Positions 1-11,300 of a stretch of 64,000 bases of DNA are shown here, one piece after another. Numbering within the stretch: the stretch's first letter is position 1; every line of letters begins with the position of its first letter. The stretch comes from Phellopilus nigrolimitatus. Lineage: Eukaryota > Basidiomycota > Agaricomycetes > Hymenochaetales > Hymenochaetaceae. Location: positions 17,806 to 81,805 of the forward strand of contig JAJOHG010000124.1 of the NCBI GenBank assembly GCA_021029095.1. The letters run 5' to 3'. Made by a program: the position numbers and the translations under genes. The notes beneath the pieces were generated by a model, which ran no database searches, was not told the origin of the DNA, and saw only the letters and a list, made by a program, of their open reading frames with translations.

Positions 1-885
1 ATGCGACTGTCCCCCGGCTCGAGATACGTTCATCCAGGTTTGTCTTCTCACGAAACCTTCTATTTTCCCAATAATGTTTTAAAATATTGGTTGTATACAT
101 TTTTAGTCTCTTGCCGGGAATCTTGCAGCGGGTCACGTCGTCAACAACCCTTCAGTGGGAATCTCGTTTCCGACTGATAACTCAACGGATTCGATCCTTG
201 CTCGCTTTAACGCGGCGACTGTGACACTTCAAAACCTGAATGGGTCTGGCAAAGGATGTCCTCAGTCATCGACGACATGGACTGCTCAGGCGAACGCAAT
301 TCGCAATGGCCAGAGTGAGGTTGCCTCTGTAGTCGCACCATCAACACCTGCGTCGACTGTCGCAGCCATCGTGTCATCATCAACTGCGGCATCCGTTGTG
401 CCATCAGCACCTGCTAGTCTTGTTGCGTCGGCTGACCCCGCGGCGACTTCGGCGTCCGCTAGCGGTCTGTCTCTTGCACAGATTGACGCGCTCACGCCAG
501 ACTTGGGCTTCACCGCTGGCGTGAACCCTACCGGTACCGGCGATTGTGATGGTGCGGTAGATGGCACCAATGGACAGCCAATCAAGGTTCCTTGCTCGTG
601 CCCACCTGCGCGTGATGTCTTGGTTCAGGTAAGGCCTCTCTACTATTTTTACAAGAGCTTATAGAATTGACATTCCCGTAGTCTCTTTCTGAGGACATCG
701 CCGCGGGACATGCGGTTAACAATCCCAGTGTGGCCGTCTCCTTCCCTACGGATAACTCAACAGCGTCGCAGATCACGCGTATCCAGTCCACGCTCGTCGC
801 GCTTCAAAATTTGAATGGCGAGGGACAGGGCTGCCCCGCCGCCAGCACGACGCTGTCTTCGCAGCTCAAAGCACTCCAAGGATGA
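1..885 (+). CDS. Modular Ala/Ser-rich protein, 3' part (two tandem modules)
   Basis: This is the 3' end of a gene that starts before the window; exons are <2..37, 107..628 and 682..885. I do not know the function. Two copies of one module are visible: a Cys-rich segment ending C-x-C-P-P-A-R-D-x-x-x-Q, then an intron, then a segment with AAGHxVNNPSVxxSFPTDNS and LQNLNGxGxGCP. Between the copies lies a low-complexity Ala/Ser/Val/Thr linker (about residues 65-115 of the visible part) and the motif PTGTGDCDGAVDGTNGQP. Both introns fall at the same place, phase 0 directly after the Gln of the CPPARD motif, so intron and module were duplicated together. The style fits basidiomycete secreted proteins, but the N-terminus is outside the window, so secretion cannot be seen. 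The stop codon is TGA at 883-885. Confidence in the exons is high; confidence in any role is low. Confidence 0.8.
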
Positions 886-2265
886 GCCATTTATCCTGAG
901 ATATGACTCCTAATGCTTCGAGGCTGCACTTTTTAAGTGGTCTTGCGATGTTCTGAACTTAAAATACCCCGTGCTCTTCGTGTTCGTTTTTATCGGTTTT
1001 TATGACTTTTCTTAACTTTTGTATTAGAGGGAAGCTGAGATGACTTGTCAGCGGGAGGGCCGCTTTCACAATGGCTCGGATGCAGATAGTCATCCGTTGA
1101 TAATAGCCAGTATTGTATTTCATTCGTACAAGTAACGTTCGTGTGGCTTGCCTCCTAATCGTTATTCGCAATTTATTCCTTTCCCTGAAGGTGGGAGGTA
1201 CTTCGTCGGCAGAGTGAAGTTAGCTTACGTAACACGTGGCTTACCGAAAGTCGCTCGTTTACAATTTGCAAGCGCTCTCAGACTTGCCCTTAGTCCACCC
1301 CAGTAGTCTCTTTTGGTGCATCTGCTGGAAACGCTTCTTTCTCTTTGGCCTTATCGCCTAGTGACTCGTTCCTTCTTCTGTATGCGGTGCGCGCGCACAG
1401 TGAGTGCCGGGGTGAACAGGTTACGCTTTCCACTTACGACAGGGCGCGTCTTTCCGCGGCGCAAATTTCTCAACCCCACACGAGTACGCGTGCTACCAAG
1501 TCGATACCTAGATATATTCTATTTTCGTCAAGTTCCTGAACAAGAGAGGCTCAAGATAACAGTCTGCCAAAGGCACATGCTTGGTAAAGTTCGCGCCGTG
1601 ACTTAGACAAGAGCTCGTGTCTGCACTCAGGCAACTTAATGGCAGGGTGACTAGAACGACTCTCAGACTGGTGTCATTTTCAATTCAGACTTGCAATACC
1701 AAATCCCAGATACCAAAGCAAATAAATACATCGAAGTCTTGGTATAGCAGGACGCAGGGGACGCGCTTCTTGGACCTTCAAACCATCGCGTTCAGGGACT
1801 TCTTCCAACTTTATTCGCCGGAATGCGCTGATTCTGAAAACTTTATGTGACTTGTTTGACGATGCTTTCTTGGCAATGCTTTGTCTAGATGTGAATTGAA
1901 GGACTTGCTGTGTTGCTATGGGCGTCTGCCCTGAGTCGTGTACAGACAGACACCTGTCACCACTGCTGATACGACTGATACCGGTGCTGGCATCGATGCT
2001 TCTCAAAACTCATCGTTACTGTCTTTCCTCGAACGATATAAGACTGTCGTGGCGCTGATGTGTCCAACTGTCCCTTCCGCCGCACCTCTCATGTCTGTCA
2101 TGGTTACAACCAAGGATCACTTCGATATCCTTTCCGCTGCTACAGGCGGAATGGTAATGCGAGTAAGCTGCTAAGATTAATGTTTTCGTTTTATCTGAAC
2201 CGCTCCTCTAGTATAGTGCAGGTTCGCCTGGTTTCGTGAACTAGGTTCCGCGTTTCAGACTAAAG
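886..2265. other. Intergenic DNA, no supported gene
   Basis: I see no recognisable protein family here on either strand. The open frames are short (under 110 codons) and overlap without codon-bias support. The first coding exon(s) of the DUF6533-type gene that follows should lie in the right-hand part, perhaps around 2090-2170 where an ATG-led frame ends in a good GTAAGC donor, but I could not place it with certainty. Confidence 0.5.
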
Positions 2266-3919
2266 ACGTAATCACTTAGTTGCGACCATGACACTCTGTG
2301 TACGATGGGTTTCGATCCACGAGACAACTTGCATAACTGACGGACGATCGAATTGAAGGTGTACGAGTTCTTTCTGACTCTCGATGATGAAGTGAGAACG
2401 GTCCATCTCGTGATCTTAGCAGAGTTAATTATCGCATCGCTAACATGGTTACCTTCATTTGAAGAAGCGGCTAGTCTGGCCCTCTCGAATCACGGCCATT
2501 AAAGCTCTCTTTCTGGCCAATCGTTATCTACCTTTCTCTATCACTTTCAGTAACGCATTCTGTGCGCGATACCATTCTTCCAATTAATTTTGTCTGCTTA
2601 CTCATCATTGTTAATCGAACAGTTCTGATTATTAACAAAACTGCCGACGCTCAGGTCAGCCCGGTCTGGAAGAAAGCTTTGCGAAGTACTAACTTGTTCC
2701 CTTCGTCGTCAAAGCTGTGCAAACCTGCATTGATTGCCATAGGATGTAAGATCGCTTAAGCTGCAATATCTACATTCTCATATCTCTTCTCCTCCAAATG
2801 GATGATAGTCATGTCCTTCTCTGGTTTCATTTTAGCTGAAGGTGGGGATGTAAAATGCCACTAGTCTCATAGCTGAACTTAACGAAAACGCCTAGTTGTT
2901 CTTGCTATGCGAGTGTTTGTTATTTGGCAAGCTAGGAGGTCCATCCTGATAATTGTTTCTTGTCTTCTTGGAGTACGACTCTCTCAACTACAGATTTTAC
3001 TTACTTGCTTATTCAACTTCTTACTAGGCGAAGACGACGACAGCTTTCATAGTCACGTATTATTACCTGACGTCTGCTCGAGGTTTGTTCTTTTCTGCAA
3101 TGGTCGCTCTGGTTTTCAATACGAGTGGCTTTGATGCAGTGTCTCCGATAAATCTATTCCAGTCGGGATGTGAAGCCGTCTTCGAAAAAAGGATAGAGTG
3201 GATAACTATATTTGTGGTTTTCTTTTTTGAAATAGGTATGTCCCTTTTCGTCCTGCACGTATGTTCAACGTCCTGGATCCACATCTCACATCACCAGCTA
3301 TCCTTTCTCTCATGATCATTGCGAAGAGGGCACATCGTAAGCTGCCTGCCATCTCATCATCTGCCTCGCAGCACAAGTTAATAATGATTCTATGAAGTTC
3401 GCAGGTCGCGCTCAGAATTGGTAGCGATTTTAGTAAAAGATGGTAAGCCGAATTTTGTGATGTCCTGTGTGAAATTGACTGTTGGTGGCAGGTATTCTCT
3501 ATTGCATTTGCATCATGGGTAAGCGCAGAGTATCTGTCCTGGCTCGAGCGTCTTGTGTCTCAGTGAACACTACTGCAGCTGTCAGCCTTGTCAACGTATT
3601 TGTCGTCAAACTCGCACCAGTAAGACTATCAGAGTGGTCAATGAGGAGTAAAGCTAACATATTATCTTATACAGCCTTTTATTTCGCCCTTCCTGGTTGT
3701 GTACGTGTTAAAAGGCATATTTTACCGTGTCGAATACCCTTACTGATCAGTCACGCTTTTCCCAGTACGCAAGGAACCCTGCACAACATACTATGTACGC
3801 GACTACTTCTCCGCCTACGCAGCGCAGATGAGAGGAGGGTTTCGGGAATTTCTCAAGGGGATGGACACATCATTCCTTTAGTGGCAACGAACAGCAGCAG
3901 AACAACCGTCTCGCAGTGA
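2266..3919 (+). CDS. DUF6533-type multi-pass membrane protein (5' end unresolved)
   Basis: Fifteen small exons join in frame: 2266..2299, 2359..2391, 2465..2549, 2623..2654, 2715..2745, 2809..2841, 2896..2972, 3028..3082, 3140..3235, 3298..3336, 3416..3442, 3492..3518, 3579..3619, 3675..3700, 3766..3919. They give 263 codons including the stop. All introns are 49-79 nt with GT...AG ends. The spliced product shows the DUF6533 hallmark (VYEFFLTLDDE, then KRLVWPSR and LFLANRYLPF). Hydrophobic helices follow (FSGFILAEVVLAMRVFVIWQ, ILIIVSCLLG, WITIFVVFFFEI, SLVNVFVVKLAP), and the family-like end LHNILCTRLLLRLR leads into a polar tail. This basidiomycete-specific family has seven-helix-like topology and no established function. 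The start codon and first exon(s) are not resolved. The sixth exon seems to use an AG a little downstream of the expected place (see findings). It could be an intact gene or a very recent pseudogene; I favour intact. Confidence 0.72.
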
Positions 3920-4577
3920 GACTTCCTGTCTTAAGGAATATTTAAACTTTTGGTTGATTACTTATGATCGCTAAATGCGGTGCTAACTGATTTCATTTTG
4001 ATACTCAAATCGTCTGCAGTGTAGGTTATCGGCGAGTACCAATGATAAATCTCATTTTCTACAACAAAGCTGCAAAAAAAAAAAACTATCACAGATCATG
4101 GTTCTTCGCTAGCTTAGCGATTTCTCAGTCCGTCATCTGCTAAGAATTGACACAATTCTGAGAATATTCTTCAAGTTCAAAATCTCGTTCTTCTACTGTT
4201 CGAGCTTGCTCGACGCATGTGATGGTCACCTTAAAGATGTCAAACATATAAATGACTCCCTAATTCCTTACAATGCTCAATATTTTGAGGCTACAAGACA
4301 ACGAAACCTTAGATCGTCCGAAACTTCTTCTATACATAATTTTGTTTTTGGATGCAGAGCTTGCAGATCGACTTAAGAAAGTACCATGCAGTTTTCATTC
4401 GACTGCCAATGTAAATCTCGTTCAACTCGATGAAAGCTTCTCCATCTTCCATTTTATGACTCCCTTCAATAACGCAACAACATATGAAGGAACATAGCAG
4501 TTAATGGCTGTCGAAGACAGTAAGAATAATTGATAGAATAACACTTACCATGTCGAGAACAGGAACCTGTGGAGGGA
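3920..4577. other. Intergenic DNA, AT-rich
   Basis: This stretch lies downstream of the DUF6533-type gene and contains an A-run near 4075-4084. I see no coding exon or RNA gene. It ends where repeat R1 begins. Confidence 0.5.
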
Positions 4578-5480
4578 CCAAGACAACAAAAGGAGTCTTG
4601 CGATGCTCTGAGGCATCCTCGAATGCCTAGGAGGTTATGGTCATCAACAGCTTAAGACTGGACAACGATTAGCTTCGACCAGGCGTCCAAGCAGCGTCAA
4701 CTTCCGCGGCTATTTGCCAGCAAGCCCGTCCGTCTCCACACCGTTTGCGGCTGAATTCAAACGATGCCGACCACATAGGAATGCCACATTATGAAAGTCA
4801 AACGCTGGCTCCGTACGATGCCAACTTCCGCGGCTATTTGCCAGCAGACCTGTCCGTCTCCACACCGTTTGCGGCCGAAGCCGAACGGTGCTGACCACAT
4901 CGGAATGCCACATTATGGAAGTTGAGATGTCGCTCGAGTAGATGGTCAAGAATTCATAATATAGTGCCGTGAGGGAGGAAATAGGTTGTGTGAGTTTAGG
5001 CGAGAGTGGGTCTAAGAGGGGAGAAATTAGCGGCAGAATTGTATGCCATCGAGTGGTCACTCACTTCAAGATACGCCATCATCAGTCGGTCCACAACTGG
5101 AGGACAAGACATTTAGAAACATAGGATCGTATGCGAGGAGGCCGTCGCGTCGCGAATGCGTAGCAAAATTCAAGTGGCAGGAATCAGGTGGCACACGCTG
5201 TTCGGCGGGACATGAGTGGAGGCTTCGATAGATGAAGGAATAGCTGCTTACTTGGAGTAGCAAGCAGCACGTGGAAGAGCCTCATGCTGAAGCGGGGGAT
5301 TCAGTCGCAGAGGAGGTGGTGGTAGGAAGGGAAGAGAGGCTGACAAGTGAGGACGCGAAGGGACGCGACTTTATGCGGTTCCAAGCCACGTTCGAACTCC
5401 GATTGAAACATGATCGACTAGCCGGTTTCGGTATCCACCTGTCCTGTTTCGGACGTAGGCCGCAGATCCTCGGCGCTCGC
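4578..5480 (+). repeat. Dispersed repeat R1 (non-autonomous element or solo LTR candidate)
   Basis: The same sequence recurs inverted at 12715-13470 (R2), and its right part recurs at 24722-24870 (R3). Shared landmarks in R1 order are CCAAGACAACAAAAGGAGTC, CGATGCTCTGAGGCAT, CTTCCGCGGCTATTTGCCAGCA, CCGTTTGCGGC, TAATGTGGCAT-like blocks, and GACTAGC near CTCCGATTGAAAC. R1 also holds an internal tandem duplication with a period of 124 bases (units starting at 4701 and 4825) that R2 lacks. No transposase, integrase or reverse transcriptase frame is present, so it is non-coding or non-autonomous. Element ends and target-site duplications were not determined. Confidence 0.75.
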
Positions 5481-5610
5481 ATCGTAATCTTACAGCCTCA
5501 ATTCACCCAACATGCTAATATACGTACAGTTGTACTGCTGCTACAGGACGTTGAGGCCTGAGCTCGCATGTATCGCAATACAAACGCTGATGCTTAAAGC
5601 GCACAAGAGG

Positions 5611-7610
5611 TTACAGCCCATCATCATACAGCTTCCGCGCGAGCGCAACATAGAACCTCTCGAGGTCGAACTTCAGACGCGGGTCCTTCGGCTCTCGCGC
5701 CTTCTCCTCATCTACTCGCTTTTCTTCGGCTGCTTTGGAAGAAGCAGTTATGGGAACGGCACTAGAGGACTTCTTCAGCGGCACCTGCTCCGAGATCCAG
5801 TCGAACACAGCTGAGAGCTTGTCCGTCGACGACTTGAGCGCGGCATCCTCTGCATCAGTCTGCGATACTACCCGTGTATGTTTACGACCTCGATCGAGCT
5901 CCTTTTCCTCCTTCCGCTCTTCTTCGCGCCACCACGCCACCCAGTCCCTCCAGTTCACGTGAGCGAGCGGGTCCGACAAAGAGTTCCGTACCACACTCGG
6001 AAGCGAGAGATCCATGTTCCATTCGCCGTCGCGGCCAACGCTGCCACGCGCCCCACGCACGTCCCAATGATCGCAACCCTCAAGCGTGCCGAGGAACTCG
6101 CCCCATCGCGCACTGTCCACGCTCACAAGTCCATCGTTACCCCATTGCTCCCGTGCCGCGGCGTCCGGAGCGCATTGCGCACGCTTCTGCGCCTCGACGC
6201 CGTCAACTACTGTCTTCGGAAGCCACAGAGGGTGCCATACGCTCATACTTTTTACACGAGCGGCGACACTGTAGTAACGCACGCGCGGATCGTCTGGTGT
6301 TGCGGGGTTGAAGACACTCTCTAAATAGTCCGTGCTGAGGTTCGCATACGCAGGCGAATCAAGGATCGAGAGCAGCAGTGTCGTGAACGATGACGGGAGG
6401 CTAGCGAGCGAGAAAGCAAACGGAGATCGATTTGAGGCGTCCGGCGGGACCTGCCCATCTCTTTTCGCCTGCTGTCGAAGCTTCCCAATACCTATGTTGT
6501 TCTGTTTACAGGTGTAAGGCTCGTCCTCGTGAAGTCAGAAAATCGCGTACCGAGCACCAGTCCATGAATGGGCTGCCGCGATGAGGAGTGCAGATCGTAG
6601 TCAATGAAGCTGGGCGGTACTCCTCCGGTTTGACGTGGGATATGAGATGCCGACAGTCCAGCCCACCCATCGAGTGTGCAATGAAATTTATATCTTGCCC
6701 GAACGCGTTTTCGCGCAAAAACTTATCCATGCGTTCCGCACGCGATTCGATCGAACCCGTGCTGCACATTAAAGACGTGTAAGCATTTATCAGAAGACAT
6801 ATTAATGAACTTACCCAGGCACGCCTGTGACGATTACCTCTGCGCCAATCTTCTTTTTGAGCACCTTAAGCACGTTCGCCCAATAATGCAACTGGAGTAT
6901 CGGGAAAGATGAAGGACCACGGACGTCGTAACCATATAATCCTTCATGACCTCTTACCATCAGTCCAAAGAGTCCAGTAGCACATGGGAAAGAAGCGCGC
7001 ACCATGGCACAGAACGATCGGATAGCGAGGTTTCCGGACGGGATCAAAAAGGGTTGGGTTGAGCATGAGAGCATCTATCGGCGACAATGGTTCATTCGAT
7101 CTGGCACCAGACGGTGGCGGTCTAGAGGAAGGGGGAGGAGCAGATTTCGGAGGGGAGTATTTCTCGTCTAAATCGGCGTCAGTCGAGTCGCTCTTGCTTG
7201 ACTGGTCGAACGAAATAGAGTGCGCCTGACGGGGAGGTACAGGCTGCCTCAAGGTCATGTTCCATAGCCTCAGACGGCTCCAACGCGTATAATGAATCCC
7301 ATCTGGGTTTCGATAATTGGCTGAAATTTATTTAATAATCCATCCTTCGGGTGCATGATGCAGGCGCAAACTTACCAAAAGTAACCCCACCACGGGTATC
7401 GTCCAGCTCTGAGTTCAGCAGCGATTCCGATCGTATGCGAGTGTTCTCGGAGTCATTTGGAGCACCACTCCCCGCCGAAGTTTCTCTTCCCGCTTCAAGC
7501 TCTACCTTCTGCAACAAAAGGTACTGGTTTGAGACTGCGAGCGATGAGAAGACGTTGAACAGCTGTCGAAGGAAGCGCACGACTGGAAGTGGGAGGGAAA
7601 GGTGATACAT
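5611..7610 (-). CDS. Alpha/beta-hydrolase triacylglycerol lipase
   Basis: Five exons on the minus strand (7610..7376, 7320..7003, 6941..6815, 6761..6551, 6501..5611) give 593 aa; the introns are 49-61 nt. The lipase core is clear: the oxyanion-hole segment IVLCHGLYGYDVRG, the hydrolysis nucleophile Ser257 in A-H-S-M-G-G (nucleophile elbow), then CTPHRGSPFMDW, Asp420 in W-G-N-D-G-L-V and His442 in G-C-D-H-W-D. This order and spacing match the HSMGG/NDGLV type of lipases related to bacterial family I. They hydrolyse ester bonds of acylglycerols. The N-terminal 180 residues start MYHLSLPLPVVRFLRQ, possibly a mitochondrial-type presequence, and include a Pro/Ser-rich stretch. The C-terminal 90 residues are charged. 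An internal ATG at 7258 is in frame, but the upstream exon splices cleanly, so I start at 7610. It lies between repeat R1 and the GH18 gene and is transcribed away from the latter. Confidence 0.85.
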
Positions 7611-8872
7611 CGCCCTCTTCGCCGGCGAGTCATGAAAATGAGATAAAGACCAGTCCCCTCAGCAACGAGGACGCCTTGCACAGTTGATCCTCGACGATAT
7701 AAGTAAACCGCGAGCGTTGGGGAACGTCGAGAGTCAAGATGGGCTCAAATTGGGGAGCGCGTCTCGGTGAACTCGGATGACGTATAGATCACGTGCGCGA
7801 TCCCCGGAGTCCTCGGGCCTCGGTATTGGCCGTCTGCACCCGACTTTGCAAATCTGCAACATTGCACATACATGTACATACGTTTCCATGCTTGGTGAAA
7901 CCGCCGCCGTCCACTACAATCTACTGAGGATGCTTGAATGACGGAAACATGTCTTCTTGTTCAGTTCGCCGGACTATCTATGGTTTTCCTGTTCTCTGTT
8001 TGCTCACTGTCCCTTTGCGGCGGAATACGGAATGTTGGCAAAAATTGGATATAGAAAAGATTATGGATTGCAAACCGCTCCAAAATTTCATTCTCATGTT
8101 CCACCTTATTTTCATGCCACCCATAAAGATGTAAAGATTTCACTCGTGTAAAAATTGTGAGCGAGCAATTCACTTGTGCCAATTTAAGGATCTGTGAGAA
8201 TTTTACGTGTCAGCAAGTCACTTGTGTAAATAAAATAAAAAAGTTTCTACTTTTGAGACACTATATCGCCCATAGAGACACTATACCGCCCATACAACTG
8301 AGTCCACCGATACAACTGCGTAAGGCGAACTCGGACATCCAATCTGAAAAAGGTCTACTTTGCATATCGGTCAACTCGCTTCCGCTTTTGTTCGTCCTTG
8401 CTAGAGCAATCCTGGCAGCTGACGGACTACGCAAATAGTGATGGCGCGTTATTTATCGCGCTTTCCCGCCTCATCTCGTCGACTTACCAACCAGCTATTT
8501 CCGCTCCTGTTCTCGCTGCAATGCTGGAAGCGCTCACGTCATCTCTAATACACCTTGTCATTTCCCTGGCCGTCGTGATGCTCGCAATCTTGTGTTCATC
8601 TCAGTCGAGAAGCCACATTTTTGCAGGTTTCGCATCTTCGAAAGGCCAACGAGTCAGCTCGGGGTGCACGTTTGCTGGCTACGGTGCGGCAGTTCTAAGT
8701 TATCCCCATGGTTTGTATGCATTGTCCGACTCACATTGCCTTTGCTCAAACCAAAGACAATATCTTCAAGAAATCAAGGAGACGTATAAAATGTTGGCCA
8801 ACATGCATCGTCTCATTCTTCATCCTGAAATTGTCAATAGTTCTTCTCCGTACACTCCCCAATTTTGTCAAC
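7611..8872. other. Divergent intergenic region, lipase / GH18 gene
   Basis: This region holds the promoters of the lipase (-) and the GH18 gene (+). I recognise no coding exon. A short direct repeat (GACACTATA-TCGCCCATA, then GACACTATA-CCGCCCATA) lies at about 8258-8295. Confidence 0.5.
8785..8791 (+). promoter_or_regulatory. TATA box of the GH18 gene
   Basis: TATAAAA lies 88 bases upstream of the ATG at 8873 and is followed by a CT-rich leader. The spacing would place transcription start near 8815. Inferred from sequence only. Confidence 0.5.
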
Positions 8873-10481
8873 ATGCTTCTCAAAGCTCTTGCTTCAACCG
8901 CAATTTGTCTGGCTACACTGTCTTCCGTGACTTCGGTTGGCGGCGCCCCTGCAGACACAAACAGTTCTTCAGTGTCAAGCGGTACTTGCACTTTAAGCTC
9001 TCCTGCAAGTATCCCGTCAGACTCGGGCTCAAATACTACTTCAAACTCAACCTCAAGCGGTACTGGTACTTTGAGTTCTTCTGCAAGTATCCCGTCAGAC
9101 TCGGGCTCAAATAGTACTTTAAACTCAACCTCAAGTGGTACTGGTACCTTGAGTTCTCCTGCAAGTATCCCGTCAGGCTCGGGCTCAAATAGTACTTCAA
9201 ACTCAACCTCAACTAATACGACGTCATCGTCTTCCGGACCACAATTTGTCATCTATAGCGACAAATCTGTGGAGGGCGTCGTTCCTGATGTATCTGACGT
9301 CGAGGGTTATACCGTCTTGTCCGTTCTCTCCCGATTCAACACTACCTTCAACTGACCTTCCCTTACTTCATTCAGCGCTCTCTCGTTCCTTACAGGCAGT
9401 AGTGCAGTCGATCAAGCTCAAGCTTGGGCTAACCTTGATAATAGCACTCGCAATGACATTAAGAACAAGTACAATTCTGCAGGTATCAAGCTCATTGTTT
9501 CTGCCTTCGGCTCCACGATATCACCGACTACAAGTGGTGTCGATGCGACTCAAGTAGCCAACAACATGGCCACATGGGTGAAGACGTATGGTCTGGATGG
9601 CATCGATGTTGATTATGAGGTCAACTTCCATTCTCTAATTGTCTGCCCTGCAATCTAACGCATTTATATTTTAGGACACCACTGCCATGAATGCCCAGGA
9701 TGGTAAGGCCGAAGCTTGGCTGACGACTTTCACACAGACTCTCCGTAGCCAGCTCCCTCAAGGTCAATATATCCTGACTCACGCTCGTATGGTTCTCTAC
9801 CTTATGTGTCAAGTGCTCCTACGTTGACCGAAGTTTTCAGCTATGGCTCCCTGGTTCTCGACGACGAAGTACAAAAGCGGTGCTTACATGACTGTGAACA
9901 AGAACGTCGGAGACATGATTGATTGGGTAAGTAAGCGGATGTGTTAAAAGCATGTCTTCGATACTTACATACTTTCTTTAGTACAATGTTCAGGTAATTC
10001 GGCCTTTCGCACCCTAACTGTGACAATTCTGACCTCCCTTTTACTCTCGCATATGCAGTTTTACAACCGTAAGTATTTCTTCTCTTTCTTCCAACTATTT
10101 CGTATCCTAATATTATATTCGACAGAGATCGGCGACTACACCACCTGCGATTCTCTTCTGAACAAGGCCATTGAGAACCCCAATACTTCTCTTTTCGAGA
10201 TCGCCGCAGCGGGTGTTGATGTAAACAAGCTCGTCATTGGCAAGCCCGCAATCACATCGGATGCGTCAAACGGGTTCATAGATACAAACACTCTTGCAAC
10301 TTGCATTGCTCAGGCCAAGCAGAAAAACTGGAACGCTGGTGCTATGGTCTGGGAGGTTCGTTTACGTCTGATTTCTGAGTTTAAAGCTAGTTCTAGGTGT
10401 TGAATACTTTAATTACAGTACCCCGATGCCAACGCAGCTTGGATCAAGACCGTCCGCGGTAGTGCGTTCCCCATAAGTTAA
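8873..10481 (+). CDS. Secreted GH18 chitinase / endo-beta-N-acetylglucosaminidase-like enzyme
   Basis: Eight exons (8873..9318, 9376..9619, 9675..9786, 9841..9926, 9982..9993, 10059..10068, 10126..10355, 10419..10481) encode 400 aa. The N-terminus MLLKALASTAICLATLSSVTS is a signal peptide. Next come three 26-aa Ser/Thr/Gly repeats (about residues 37-114), likely an O-glycosylated linker. The GH18 barrel then follows: YTVFALSFL, IKLIVSAFGS, and the catalytic motif D-G-I-D-V-D-Y-E at residues 223-230, whose Glu230 is the acid/base. QYILTHAPMAPWFS, DWYNVQFYN and the C-terminal MVWEYPDANAAW are also present. GH18 enzymes of this type cleave beta-1,4 GlcNAc links in chitin or in the N-glycan core; the exact substrate cannot be told here. 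Exons 5 and 6 are only 12 and 10 nt long and encode the conserved YNVQ-FYN strand. The start was chosen because it opens the signal peptide. An AATAAA-like signal lies near 10650. Confidence 0.87.
8981..9214 (+). repeat. Three tandem 78-bp repeats inside the GH18 gene
   Basis: Units start at 8981, 9059 and 9137. Each encodes GTxTLSSxASIPSxSGSNxT and a short SNSTSS-like tail (26 aa). The copies differ by only a few bases, so they are recent. The three units keep the reading frame. Confidence 0.9.
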
Positions 10482-11300
10482 TAGGTAAGTTTGCGTACGA
10501 CGGTCTTGAATACGGGGATACGGCTGGTACTGTGATACTCGAAGTAAAGACGACACCCCTACTAGTATTATGCTTAACTTATCGGTCGTAGAATGCATGG
10601 CGTCTATCGTGTATTATTATTCCATTCTTTTACATACAAACACAATGATAATAAATCACTTATAATTGCATGACTGAATTTTCTGTTGAAATACGAGGGG
10701 CGATGTCACCAGCAGTCGTGCACAGGGAGTCCGTTTGACCCGTTGGCGGTGGTGGGCAAACGCGATAGATAGCAAGATACAAACCGTCCTAGTTGCTTAC
10801 TAATCTACCCGATATGTCCGTAAGCCCAAAATCAGTTTCTGCGCGTTCGCAGAATTCCAACATTTTCTGACTCAAGTGCCGCACTCACTATTCAAGAATG
10901 AGATTTGCCGCCATACTATGTAGGAGGAGGAGGCGCCTGAGTGACTATCAAAGAGATCTTGCAGTTAGCCGCGGCCACGCAACCGGCCGTAGGCTTTCGG
11001 TGTGACGTACGCATTCAATTTTGCGCTGGCACTATTATATCTCCGGCAGCTTCGACACGAGCTCGTATTCCGCTCGGCCCCATATATCAAATCCTTCACA
11101 CTCACTCAGAAGATCCCGAGCTGCAGCGACGCAACCATACTAGAATGATTTCGCACTTTGTCCGAATCGCACTTTACTTGCGAATAGGCTTCCTAAGTTT
11201 TGATGGTGTTCATCAGCATTGGGTGACTCAACTACAGATATAAGAGTGTTTGTCTTCGGTATTCCGAGTCGTATGCATCATCTGAGACTCACCTGAGAAC
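10482..11300. other. Intergenic DNA between GH18 and hydrolase A
   Basis: I find no supported gene. The right end is the promoter of hydrolase A, with a TATA box at 11239. Confidence 0.5.
11239..11246 (+). promoter_or_regulatory. TATA box of hydrolase A
   Basis: TATAAGAG lies 62 bases before the ATG at 11301. Hydrolase D has the same octamer at nearly the same distance, and both leaders end with a near-identical CTGAGACTC-CCTGAGAAC just before ATGCC. Confidence 0.6.

Noticed and set aside
2300..2340. GGGTTTCGATCC resembling a tRNA B box
   Set aside because: There is one base too many in the loop; it lies inside a well-placed intron and no cloverleaf can be drawn.
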